A stretch of 64,000 bases of DNA from Gracilariopsis chorda (lineage: Eukaryota > Rhodophyta > Florideophyceae > Gracilariales > Gracilariaceae). How positions within the stretch are numbered: the first letter of the stretch is position 1; the number at the start of each line of letters is the position of its first letter. Made by a program: the position numbers and the translations under genes. Shown one piece after another: positions 33,111 to 44,508 of the stretch. Under the pieces are notes generated by a model. That model was not told the DNA's origin. It ran no database searches and worked only from the letters and a program-made list of their open reading frames with translations. Location of the stretch: assembly GCA_003194525.1 (NCBI GenBank), contig NBIV01000013.1, forward strand, positions 310,001 through 374,000. The letters are read 5' to 3'.

Positions 33111-34035
33111 TGTGGAGCAATGGAACCGATAGTACCGGTGGTGAAGACATTCATATAGAATGTATTACCTCGTAAGGTGACGTGGCTATGGTTATGAAGT
33201 ACCCCCTGTTTTGGGTTGATTTGGCACAGTCGATAATGGGTACCTTCACCGGTGAGTCGGGCATTGGACCTGGGTACAGGTGTTATACTGTACTGTGTGG
33301 ACACCTGGCAGGTGGATATTGGTGGCACAGCCGTGCGAGGCACCCTGAAAGTGGGTTGACCACGTGTATGGACCTCGTAAGGTGTGCACCATATTAATTA
33401 ATTGTTTTAGTTTATTTCAGTAGAACCTACTTAGGTGAGGTTGGCCTCAACCGACCTCCCCTACAGTAAAAGGCAACTGAGTCGCGTCTTCCTCCCGAAT
33501 GCCGGGCGATAGTCGTATCCACCTACGTAGGTTCAGTATTCCTCGCGGAGGGTAACCACGGCTGGTTTTGGTGCATCTACCCCTCAGGGTCATGTAGGAC
33601 GCTCCATCTATTGGTTTTTCTCATCATCCGGAAGTACGGATTGTCCTGAGACTGTGATCGGTTTCTGCCCCTGTATAAGGTATTATTTCGTTTTTCCTTA
33701 TCTTTGTCGCTCCGCCTACGGACCTGCCACCGCTTGTCGCACGGTCCGCGGCTCCGCTCTGGGTTGTGCTTTCCCACGAGCGTTCACCGTCCTACGGTAT
33801 CCCTTTTCCCGATCTCTTTTCCCCCTCTTTTCCGGGTTTTCCCCAATTCCCTGTTGGTCTTACTATACCTTGGTCCCTCACCTCTGTAGGTATATCCATT
33901 AACCGTTTCCGGTCTTACACCCGGCGTGCACCGCACTGAGTACGGGCAGAGGGCTCTTCCGCTGTGTTCACCTCCATAGAGGGCGTACCCCGGACATCCG
34001 GTAAGCGAACTCTCTTTAGAGGGGTTTGCTCTACA
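33111..34035 (+). repeat. LTR, B-related family (element D, 3' copy)
   Basis: A 925-bp repeat starting TGTGGAGCAATGG and ending GGGTTTGCTCTACA. It is the same length as the B LTRs but clearly diverged from them. It follows its own polypurine tract and interrupts antisense-ORF copy 2. No matching 5' LTR of this subtype is visible in the window. Confidence 0.8.
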
Positions 34036-34995
34036 GTTACACACTCTCTGGGATCTGCAAATGTAGCGAGATTCTGCCCTGAGTAGGGGAAGATTCCAAA
34101 AGAGCATATCGCCATTGAACTTTGGCTGCAGCGACCGATGCCCAGGCTCGAAGAACTTGGCCATTGCATCGCCATAAGACACCTCTTCGTAACTTCGATA
34201 ATGTGAAACGTCGAAGCCGGAAGACGGTGGAATCAGTTGATCGCCCAGGACTCTGTGAAAGCGTTCGTAGGCCCGGCGAGCCATGTCGGAGCGAACTCCA
34301 TCGAGTGATTCACCGGCACCTCAGTACAACAGATGAGGGTTAACCGCAATACGGGAGCGCCAGTCACGAGACCAAACCATGTCTCGAGGAATTCCTCCAC
34401 GACGCAAGCCGTCCACGGCGTACAAGTCGATGAGAGGATCGGCAGCAACTGCAGTCGGGTGGAGCCACGGTGCACGGGAATATATCAGCCCGTCATTACG
34501 AGGATTGCGATGGTTCAGTGATTCGCGAGAGATCCATCACCTGTAGTTTACAGTTAATGGCATTGCTTGCTCGCGATTCCACACGACAGCGTTGATGTCG
34601 GGAACCTGTCAAGGTGCATAAGGGGTATGCCCGTGCAATCTGATCTGTTGGGATTGAGGAGCAGCGAAATCCAAAGTCTGGCCATGCTGTTGAGTCCATG
34701 TGGAGAGTGGTGCAGAATGAAAACCGCCGAAATATCCGGATTGACCCTGCAAGGGAGTGTTACACGCCAACTCGGGCGGAGCAGCCAATAGTGTAGCCGA
34801 AGGAGCAGACAGCGGTGTGGCCCATGAAGACCCCGGAAGCAGGTTGGTACGGAAAGGTTGGATTCCTGATATAGAAGGAGCCCCAGTTGGAGAAGAATGG
34901 CGCCGAGCTACCGGGCGCGACTGAGAAACGGTATCGGGACCGTCTGGAGAACGTTCACCGCGTGACCAAGAAACTGGAGAGTCGGTCGTCTTCAT
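34036..34995 (-). pseudogene. antisense accessory ORF of B/D chromovirus, copy 2 (degraded, cut)
   Basis: Homologous to 32181-33029. It starts MKTTDSPVSW, contains the Pro-rich first half (GQSGYFGGFHSAPL against GLPGYFGGFQSEPL) and the conserved second half (HPTAVA, PLIDLYAVDG, GGIPRDMVWSRDWRS, RRAYERFHR, GFDVSHYRSYEEVSYGDAMA). It reads on past the point where copy 1 is frameshifted, until the D LTR cuts it at 34035. At least one in-frame TGA and small indels are present. The start codon is 70 bp from the 3' LTR, against 82 bp in copy 1. Confidence 0.6.
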
Positions 34996-35051
34996 ATTTT
35001 AGTACAGGGTGCTGGCGTCTCCACGCGTTTGGAAATGCAAATCATTCTCTT

Positions 35052-35064
35052 AAGGAGGGGGAGA
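35052..35064 (+). other. polypurine tract, element B
   Basis: AAGGAGGGGGAGA immediately before the 3' LTR. Confidence 0.75.
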
Positions 35065-35989
35065 TATGGAGCAATGGAATCCGTGATGTCGGGGATCGCT
35101 TCATTCAGCTACACTATGATACCTCGCAAGGTGACGTGGATATGGCTACGAGGCATACCCCATTTTGGGTTTTTTTGGAACCGGAAGTAATGGTAACCAT
35201 CACAGGTGAATTGGATGTCCGACCTGGGTACAAGTGGTATAATGGGTACGCTGGATACCTGCTAGGTGAATGTGGGTGGCACAGCCGTGCGAGGGCACCC
35301 TGACAGCGGGGTATCCACGTGCGTGGACCATGCGAGGTGTACACATATGCTTAGATAGTTATTATACTTTTGCAGTGGTAGAACCTATTTAAGGCAGGTT
35401 GAGCTCCCCTCACATCCCCCACAGTAAAGGGTAACTGAGTTGTGTCTTCTTCCCGAAGACTGAGCGATAGTCGTAACCATCTGCGTAGGTTTACATCTCC
35501 TCGCGGAGGGTAACCACGTTGGACTCTGATGCGTCTACCCCTCAGGGTCAACTAGAAAAACCCTTATCGTTTCTCACCTTCTTTTCAGGGACCAGCGTCG
35601 TTCCGAGACTCCGATTGGTTTCCGTTCCTTTATCGGATATTTCTTTGGCTAGTATTATCGCTGTCACTCTGCTTACGGAGCTGTTTCCACTTGTCGCATG
35701 GTCCTTTGCATCGCTCCTGGTGTTGTGTACCGAGCACACTCACCGTTCTACGGTACCGCTTGCTGTCATCTTTTGCCCAGTTTCACCCAGGTTCGCTGCC
35801 AATACCGTTGGTCATATTATCCCTTCTTTCCCACCTATTTAGGTACACTCAGCAACCATCTCCGGTCCTAGACCCGGCTTTCCTAGCACTGAGCACCAAC
35901 AGAGGGCTCTTGCCGCTGCAGTTCACCTCTCAAGGGGGCGGACTTCGGACATACGGTGGACATCACTCATCGCAGGGTTTTGCTCCACA
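35065..35989 (+). repeat. LTR, B-family chromovirus (3' copy)
   Basis: A 925-bp copy of 22495-23419. Differences cluster in the first ~60 and last ~170 bp; about 690 bp in the middle differs at a single base. CAGGT follows at 35990-35994 and also occurs at 22488-22492, but 2 nt from the other LTR, so a target duplication is doubtful. Confidence 0.85.
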
Positions 35990-36604
35990 CAGGTATCTCA
36001 ATTCAGTCAGGTGACAAGAAAACGCTTTGAAGCTGACTGCAATCGGATATTGAATCAAATCAACAAGAAGATTGAATACGTCAAGTGTTATGACGTTTCC
36101 ATCCCGTTGCGGTCTTTGGATATCGAGTCCATCCGTATCCTTGGTGATTCCGACGCTTCGTTGGCCGACAATTTGGACTTAAATTCTCAACTGCGATAAA
36201 TTGTGCTCCTCTCTGACCGTTTTGGAACAGTAAAACCTCTGAGCTTCAAGTCTTATATGGCTTGTAGCATCCCCCATTCGGTGCTAGCAGCTGAGCTAAT
36301 TGCATTCACTGACATGTTCGATGTCGCATACACGCTTTCGGCCGAAATCGGACTTTTGCTCAACCGAAACCCATTACCAGTTTGTCTTCTTACAGATTCG
36401 AAGTCCCTGTTCGACATGATCCATAAAGGATCCCGGACTTTTAAGAAAAGTTTGGTGATTGATACTGCGATTGCTCGCGAAGGATACCGCTCGAAACAGA
36501 TTTCTGACACCTGTTCTATCAGAAGTGGTCAGAACTTGGCTGATAATTTGACCAAGATGACTGACGCTACACCGATTCGGAATGTTCTTACTACCGCACA
36601 GTGA
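35990..36604 (+). pseudogene. Ty1/copia RNase H fragment (outer element)
   Basis: Reads QVSQFSQVTRKRFEADCNRI into DSDASLADNLDLNSQLR, one TAA at 36197, then SVLAAELIAFTDMFDVAYTL, LLTDSKSLFDMI and RSGQNLADNLTKM. These are the hallmarks of the copia RNase H C-terminus. No RT, integrase or gag of this element is adjacent; the upstream side is the B LTR. Probably the 3' pol of the outer copia element. Confidence 0.8.
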
Positions 36605-37239
36605 CATGTCACCCCTGTGCAATACATTACCCACTCGCATAATTGCCTTTTGGCATAACCGCTTTCGATCTACTCTTATGGTTATACCACTTTGGTTTGG
36701 TTTTGAATTGACCGCTTTGGGTTCAATTCCCAACTTTGATTCCCTCAGTACGTGGTTGAAAATACTTGTTATCGGTCTCCTACTTTATGATCTACCACTT
36801 TCTAGAGTAATGATATACCGCAACTGGTCTCTGATAATATCATTCCGCTTCGGAAATATTAAGTTGAACTTCTGTCGTGCAATATTGAATGCCCGTATCG
36901 GATTGTTAGCTTGCATCGCCGCTTTTGTTTGCATCATGTAGAATAATAACCGCACGAACATTTATCCGCATTGGTGAGCTACTTCGCTCAAGTGTGAAAA
37001 GGTTCTCCGCTGCTGGTCTGTACTCTTGGTTACCCGTTCGGACAGAAGCAAGAACGGAGGCGTACGGCACGGAATCCGGAAAGCTTTTCTTATCCACCTT
37101 AATCGGACCCCTCAGTTCTGTGGTACCCATGTTAGGGCCACAGATAGGCACGTCCGCCCCCAACGTTTGTTGACGCAGCTCAGTTCTCACTGGCGGCTTG
37201 GAGCCAACTGCCCGGTATTTATATAAGATTGTAGCAGAA
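36605..37239. other. copia 3' region, non-coding
   Basis: 635 bp between the RNase H stop and the C-element LTR. ORFs of about 120 codons on both strands show no recognisable domain. Confidence 0.4.
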
Positions 37240-37755
37240 TGACCATTGGGCATGTGGAGTGGTGAGGTTACCAAAGGTCCGGGCTGGCAGAGGTCAGACC
37301 ATTGCTGGCCTAAATATCCCACGTGGCCAAGCTGGGTGCCGAGGCAGGGGATTCCAGTGGACTGTGGGATTGCCAAGGCACTGTGGCCTCAAGTTTTATT
37401 ATGTAGCTATTTATATTTAATTTTTTAGGATAGTTTCCGGAGGTCAGAGCGCCTCGCCAGCTATATAGGTTGGTTTGAATGCCGCCGATCTCTGAACAGT
37501 AAAGGCAAGCACCCTCACCCTCTTCTTGCCGCCATATGCAGCCAGTAGGACTCTAAAGGCCTCCAAGCCATCGCTACCATTCTCCCGACCTGTGGGGACT
37601 TGAGATAGCGCCCGCCCATTGCGCCACGCTGCCAGTTGCTGCCCGCGTCATTAGTAGACCCAGTGGATTGTCACCCCAGTGCCTGGCTCTCTGCCGCTAC
37701 TACCCCCTGGTAGACTACTACCCGAGTTGGCCAAAGGACGTAGTATTCTACTGCA
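37240..37755 (+). repeat. 5' LTR of element C
   Basis: 516 bp, TGACCATTGGGCATG ... ATTCTACTGCA. TATA-like CTATATAGG at 37461-37469. Confidence 0.85.
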
Positions 37756-37757
37756 AC

Positions 37758-37776
37758 TGGTCTCTTGACCTAGAAG
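37758..37776 (+). other. primer binding site, element C
   Basis: TGGTCTCTTGACCTAGAAG, 2 nt after the LTR. TGG is the complement of a tRNA CCA end. The tRNA is not one I recognise. Confidence 0.55.
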
Positions 37777-37836
37777 CCTACAGGAACAGCCGTTTGGACC
37801 TTAAGGAAAGAATTTTATGGGTACGACTTCTACCAT

Positions 37837-40065
37837 TTGGCTATTAGTCGAGGCAACTGGCTCGAAAGCAACACCAGCCGTATAGATAACCAACAACCCA
37901 ACCTAAGGAAAGAACACCAACAAGGAACCCCGGGTGCAGCTGCACCTCCCGCAGTCGCCGTAACCCCATTGACCGCCCAAGCCGAAAATAATAGTGACCG
38001 TAGGAGTACCCGCAGACGCTCCGGTGGACGTGTTATAGACCCTGTGGACAATCCTGAAAGGATAACCAAAGATTCGCCATTGGTCGCTCGCCTCGGCGAG
38101 AGGATGGATCAGCTCAATCTTCTGCAAGGCCCAAGGAATGATACAGAACAGCCTCAGGACTTAGCTGCTACCGTAGCCCCCCCGTATGGTGGACGATTTC
38201 GCCGCTCTCCTATCGCTGCAACTCCACTCTTGGTGCGAAAAGCAAGTGGAGCAGTTCCTTAAGGACCAACTGGATAGAGTATTACGGGAGCGCCTCTCCT
38301 CTCTGGCAGACCAACTTGTTCCTCAGGTTGTGCAATCAGACGTCCTCGTGGAGTCCATTGCCACGACCATCCAAGGGGAAATCACCCGCCAGGTAGGCAC
38401 ATTTCACAGCCCTAAGGCTTTTTCTAAAATTTTACCTTTGGACTTCCATCGTTCAACACACACCGGACCTCAGGGAGCAGCTATAGAAGTAGCCCCTCGC
38501 CTGGGTACAGCACAGGAAGGCCCATTGAGTTTTATACCGCCTGGAGAAGAGAGATTCCAGAGGCAAAAAGGCCGTGCGGGAGATAAGACCAATGGACAAC
38601 ACTGCATTCGGTACGCCGACGAGTACCTCAGGGACAATGAAGAGCTCGCCCAAAACGACCTCGTAGATACCGGGACCAATAGGAAGAAGAGACGCAGCCG
38701 AAGGCGTAAGTCGAGGACGAACCATCGGAAGAGGCACCACTCGGACTCGAGCGATGACCATTTGGACTCGTCGGGCTCTTCCGATACCGATACGGATGAG
38801 GCGGGTGTTCGGCGCCTCAAACCATTGGTCACGACTAATGAACTTTTCCAGAAGGTCTTAGACGTGAAAACGTACCGTTTGATGGATCGGTCCATGCAGT
38901 ACACCTCTTCGGTCGCCAAGAAGAACTTAAGGTAAGCGAAGAGAATGCAACTGACCCGTCCCGGATACGTTTTCTGAGAGGGAACCCATTACATTCCTTA
39001 GGTTCTTGAGCTCGTTCCAGGTGGCCGGTGACCAGAATGGTGTCCACGTAGGAGCGGCGATTTATTGCTTCCAGTTTTTCCTAAGTGGACAAGCGAAGGA
39101 CCAAGTGGTTGCCAAGAACTCCGGGTCGGACAACCCCATTGATGCCCGAGATCGGGAGCTCCGAAGGACCTATCCAGAGGTTGTTCGTTACCTGTTGGAA
39201 ACGTATGCGACTGATGACCACATAATGGATGCCCATCAGGACTTACTTGGATACCACCAGAGTTCCAGCATGTCTGAAACGGATTACGCCGACCAACTTT
39301 GGACTAGAGCCCACAGGTGCGGGAATGTGTTCTCCGAGGATCGGCTGAAGCGACATTTTATTGCGGGAATGCTTCCTGCTATACGGACTCACGTCCGAAA
39401 CCACCACACTGCCCATCCGGACTTGACGTTGCGTCAACTGGTGATGTATGCCGAAGGATACGGCAAGACTTATGGGACTTCCCGTCGAACGGATGACGCA
39501 GATACTAGGGGTCACGCAAGACCCCTGACCAGAGGAGTGAAGGCCCACATGGTAGAGTCCCCGTCGGAATCGGACTCGTACTTTGGACATTCAGACTCCA
39601 CAGACGCTCTTGCGGTGAGCTTCTCCTCAGCTCTGGCAGGAGCACCATCGGCCTTTTCGTCAGGAACGACCACCCCATCGGCCCCGGTGACACCCCTTTA
39701 TTCTCCGATTGCCCCCAGGGAGGACGTCATAACGAATTCCAATCAGGCCTGTTTATATTTGTCTTCCCACGGCCCGGCCTTGTAACTGCATAAAGTATAG
39801 GCCTGAGGACATCTGCAAGGGAATTATGGCGCGAAGGGAGGAGAACTATCAGGTGCGCCGAGCCGAGGGTTACTTCCGTAAGACCTTCCCTTCGAGGACC
39901 ACTAGAGCGCCAGGGAGCTCAAAGTATGTGACTCCCCTGACTACACTGGTGAAGCAACCAGAAGTCAACATTGTTGAAGACCCAAGGGATAGCGTCGAAT
40001 ACCTGGACGGACAGGGCGATCTTGCGGTGCTCATGCCGCAAGAAAACGACCAGAGGGACGCATAG
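37837..40065 (+). pseudogene. C-element gag (frameshifted)
   Basis: Pieces at 37837-38262, 38186-38935, 39006-39785 and 39826-40065. The N-terminal part is Arg/Pro-rich. The middle has LHSWCEKQVEQFLKDQLDRV and a basic/acidic stretch (RKKRRSRRRKSRTNHRKRHH, then SDSSDDHLDSSGSSDTDTDE). The capsid-like part has SGQAKDQVV, EVVRYLLETYAT, HRCGNVFSEDRLKRHFIAGM and LRQLVMYAEGYG. Frames change near 38230 and 38940, and stops follow 39785 and 40065. No intact zinc knuckle seen. Confidence 0.75.
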
Positions 40066-40154
40066 AGGCGTGTTGTCCGTCTTATAACTGCCGCCTCAAA
40101 CCATCGAACTCGCAGACCACAGGAGCTGAGAAGAGAAAGAAACAAGAGGACGAA

Positions 40155-43100
40155 ATGGCAGGGGTCTCGAGTCGGTTGTATGCTGTGGACCAATGGGAAG
40201 ACCTGGAGGACGCTGTTTGTGTCCTGAGGAAGGATAACTACAAGGTACAGGGAACCTTAGGACTACAGGCCAATACCACAAGAACGTTTACGGCCATATT
40301 GCATACTGGAGCAAGCCCCAATCTGGTACATCCGAAGGTCTTACCATTAGGCTAGGAAAGGAAAATACAGAAAAAGAAGTCACCGAAGGTAACAGACGCA
40401 TCACATCGGCCGATTGACATTCGCGGAATACTTCCGCTTTACGTCCAATTGGGTCACCTGAAGGTTAAGACTTGGTTTCTTGTATGTCCGAACCTGGGAG
40501 TAGAAGGGATCCTAGGGACGAGCTTTATTGATAGATATGTAAAGGCAATCTATCCTGGCCAAAAGAAGGTTGCTTCCCATCGACGACCACCCTTGGCGAT
40601 TGTCGGCTCGCGCCCTGGCCCCGAAACACGCCTTAGCTAAGGTCAAGTTTCTCACAAGGAACGTTTCCAACAAGGTCAGATTGGCAAAAGCGATAGTCAT
40701 ACCGCCTATGACCCAGGTAGCAGCTGCAGTCGTATGCAAGTCCTCAGGTCTGGTTTTGTGGCAAAACCATCACAAGTAGTAACGAAACACCTTTCCCTCA
40801 TGGCCAATGGAGTAATGAATGTGGTACCCAACCGGCCCTTTGCGGTCACCATGAGCAACTTCCGTGACAAGCCTACAAGGCTACCCAAGGGTGCAGTGGT
40901 GGGGGTATCTATGCCTGCTCCAGTGGCCACTATGGAGGTTGATGCGGAGAAGTTGCTTCCTGGGGGTGAACCGCCGGCCAATTGGGAAAACGACGTCAAC
41001 CTTGGCGATGACTTTGAACCATATAGGAAACAAGTCATTGATCTCCCCAAGGACTTTGCTAGCATGTGGAGTGGAAAGATGGGCGAGATCGATGCCACAA
41101 GGCATCGAATTGACCTTAAGGACGGGGCCACGCCCCAATATCAGCATCCATATCGGACTGGCCTAAAAGGACGAGAGGTGGTAGCCAAGGAGGTTGAGAA
41201 AATGAAGTCCGCTGGGGTCATTCAGCGTGCACCATCCACTGAGGCTGAATGGGCTAGCCCTTTTGTCCTAGAGGCCAAGAAGGACGGGACCGTACGGTTT
41301 TTTATTGATTACTGCAAATTGAATGCGGTGACCAAGAGGGATACTTATCCTATGCCCCGTATGGAAGACTGTTTAGGATCCCTTGGGGACGCGCAAATTT
41401 TCACCTCGTTGGATACCAATTGTGGGTATTGGCAGGTTTCCATGGACGACAAGGCGAAGTCGCTGACTACATTCACGAGCCACGAGGGATTATTTCGATT
41501 TACACGGAAGCCCTTTGGTTTTATGAATCTGCCAGCTACTTTCCAGCAGGCCATGGACATCATTTTGTCCAGGCTCAAATGGAATTCGCCTTGGTCTACC
41601 TAGATGATGTGATCATCTTTTCCAGGTCCATTCGGGAACACTTCGAACATGTGAAGGCAGTCCTTAGGTTACTCCAGCAGGCTGGTGTCCCACTGAAATT
41701 GAAGGAGTTTTTCTTCTTCCAGCCCTCCGTGGACTACCTTGGCCATGTGGTCCTACCGGGTAACCTCCAAGTGGCCCAAACTACAACAAAGGCCATACGG
41801 GAAGCACGACCTCCTAGGACCCATACGGAATTGCGCTCCTTCCTTGGCCTTTGTAATGTTTACCGTAAGTTTGTCCCAGGGTTCGCGAAAAATGCAGCAC
41901 CTCTCAATGAGATGCTGAAGAAAGGGACCCCTTCGGAATTTGACGATCTCACGGACGAGCAGTATGAGGCCTACCGGAACCTCAAGGACCACTTGGTTAT
42001 TCCGCCGGTCTTGGCGCTACCCAAGGCCAGTAAACCGTATATCCTAGATACGGACGCATCTGCGACCCGAGTGGGCTGTGCCCTGCTACAAGAGCAGGAG
42101 TCCTCTAAGGATTACCGCCCAATTGGCTAATGGAGTGCGTCCCTGACCAAGCCCAAAAGAAACTATAGCACCACAGAAAAGGAATGTTTGGCCATAGTGT
42201 GGTCAGTGCTCTCCTCTTCGGCCTTATTTGGAAGGAACTCGCTTTACCATTAGGACAGATCACCACTCCCTCCGCTGGTTACTGAACATGATGGGCACAT
42301 CCTCCCGTCTGGCCTGATGGAGAGTGCGCCTGGCCGAATTCGATTACGAAGTGACCTATAGGCCACGGCTGAAACATCAGACCGCAGACGCGATGTCACG
42401 CATCCTAACCGATGGTACGGACCAAACTCCCCTGGACGATGAGATTCCCACCATCTGGGACGGACCGCAGTACACTGCTGAGGAGGGAGAGGAACCACCG
42501 GTGGCTGAGGTAAGAATGGCCGAATGGACGGAAGGACACGGCGCAGCGATCTTATGTGCCGAGGACTGGGAAGATCCACCGTTGGATATCCATAGGGCCC
42601 AGTCGGAAAGCGCAGATCTTACACCAATATCCCTCTAGGAATTTCTTCAGGCCCAGAAAACGGACGAATACTGCACCGAGATAGGAGAGAAAGTAGGGAC
42701 CCCTGGTTCGCTGTTTGGTTTTAACCACCGAGGCATATTATGTCCCAGGTCACCATTGGACTGGGCAAGACAGCGGGTAGTGCCTAATGCCTTACGGGCA
42801 CGCCCTCTTTACCTCGCGCACTATCCGAGGTTGGCTGGCCATCCTGGAGGGACAAAGATGTATCAGACCCTGAGGAGATATTTTTACTGGCCCCTGATGG
42901 CCAATGACATAATGGAGACCGCAAGGACTTGTGCAGCATGCGCAAAAATCCGAGGGACAAGAGCGGTACATCAAAGGAAGCTGAAGCTAATCCCAGAGGC
43001 CGGGTCTTTAGAGTTCATTTCTATGGATATCCTAGGGCCATTTCCGAAGTCGACCCACGGCAACAGATTTATATTGGTGATTACCGATCGGTTTACCAAG

Positions 43101-43911
43101 TTGACCCGAGCAATTCCGCTCAAATCAACAACCGCCACGGACGCCGCCATGGCTTTACTTGTCCATTGGATTTATCTCTATGGACGGCCGCTCTATCTCC
43201 TTACGGAAAATGGCTCTCAGTTTATCTCCCAATTCTTTGAGCATGTGTGCTCGGCATTAGGTCTAAAACATCTCCTCACCACCGCGTACCATCCTCAGAC
43301 CAATGAACAAGCCGAAAGGTTTAACCGAACCCTGTCCAAGCGGCTAATTCACTACGTTTCCCGAGCACCAAATGGACTGGGATGACTATGTCCAGCCGCT
43401 GGTCTATGCATATAATAATCAAGTGCATAAATCCATTGGTACAAGTCCTTTTGACCTCACCCTCCTACGTGCCCCTGCGCCGTACATGGTTGACCTACAG
43501 GACTTAGGAGCACTTCAGGACATAACGAAGGAAATGACTCCCGCCCAGGCCAAACGGTATTCGCGGAAGTGAATTGATTCTATCTTGAAGGCCCCACAGA
43601 CCACGTTGGACAAAGCGCAAGCCCGCTATAAGGCCGATTTCGATCGGTCCGTTTGTTTAACACCGCAAGTGGCCGTGGGAGATTACGTCCACTTGGACAG
43701 AGCACCTAAGGAAAAGCCCAAGGACGAGGAAATCAACAAGGAGCTGTTGCCAAAGTCCACTGGGCCCTTCAAGGTACTTAAGTTCCTCGGGCACACGGTT
43801 ACTATCGACCGAGATGGGCTCCAGGACACAGTCAAAATGGACCGAGTCTCTCTGGCGCCACGCCCACCTTCAACTGAACCATTGGACTCGCGCGCTCTCC
43901 ATTCGTCCTAA
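40155..43911 (+). pseudogene. C-element pol: protease, RT, RNase H, integrase (inactive)
   Basis: The protease active site reads HTGASPNLV, with the catalytic Asp codon replaced by His at 40302-40304. RT spans about 41100-41700 with WASPFVLEAKKDGTVRFFIDY, FGFMNLPATFQQAMDIIL and an intact YLDD at 41597-41608. A missing base near 41584 breaks the frame just before it. RNase H: LDTDASATRVGCALLQ; stop at 42128. Integrase at 42756-43385 has the HHCC finger (HYPRLAGH, CAAC), first Asp in SMDILGP, second Asp replaced by Glu in LLTENGSQF (43206-43208), and third Glu in AERFNRT. The IN C-terminal part runs 43372-43911 with further stops. Close to B and E pol but a distinct lineage. Confidence 0.85.
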
Positions 43912-44058
43912 ACCCCACCCTGCATCCCTACGCAACCACTGGTCAATGACCCTACGGTCTTTCAGAAACCACAGGTCTCTGCGGATCCAGAAGGCCCTTA
44001 TCCAGATGCCTGCGGTTCTCTGCACGAAATAGTACTTCCTGAAGAAGTACCCAACCCT

Positions 44059-44508
44059 ATGGACATCGCTACGCGGACCCCTGACGCTGTTACTTCAGAC
44101 GCTGATGGATACGGTCCCTTGGACCAAATGGACTTGCCGGAGGACCCCAAAGTCGACGACCAACTGGAATATGTTCTTGACTGCATCGTCTCCGCTAGGC
44201 TGACCGACGACGACGAAGTGCGCTACAAAGTCCACTGCTATGGCTACGAGCCCAAGGACGACACTTGGCTCCTAAGGTCAGACATCCCGGATACTTTTGT
44301 GGCCGGCTATTGGTCAAAAACAGGCCACACGGAGCGTGACCTTAAGGAGGGGGGTATCCCTGGCCACAAATTTGCGCCAGCACGGGCCCAATCCGCCTCC
44401 ACCCAATATAAACACTGCTTTCGGCCACGGCGCCCACGGAACCGCCTCCCACGCCGCCCCACTCGCTGGCCGCTCGCCAGTTCTTCCGAAGGTTTACCGC
44501 GACGATGA
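44059..44508 (+). pseudogene. C-element chromodomain region
   Basis: LEYVLDCIV-(9)-DDEVRYKVHCYGYEPKDDTWLL-(4)-IP-x-TFVAGYW, a recognisable chromodomain at about 44164-44325. The YRVRW core is changed to YKVHC, losing one cage-region Trp. A basic Arg/Pro-rich tail follows. Confidence 0.75.

Noticed and set aside
22949-35842. 107-codon ORFs at 22949-23272 and 35519-35842 (+) almost identical to each other
   Set aside because: Conserved because they lie in duplicated LTRs, not because they are coding.
36582-37376. ORFs of about 119-156 codons after the copia RNase H as an env-like gene
   Set aside because: Opposite-strand overlaps, no signal peptide plus fusion or glycosylation pattern.
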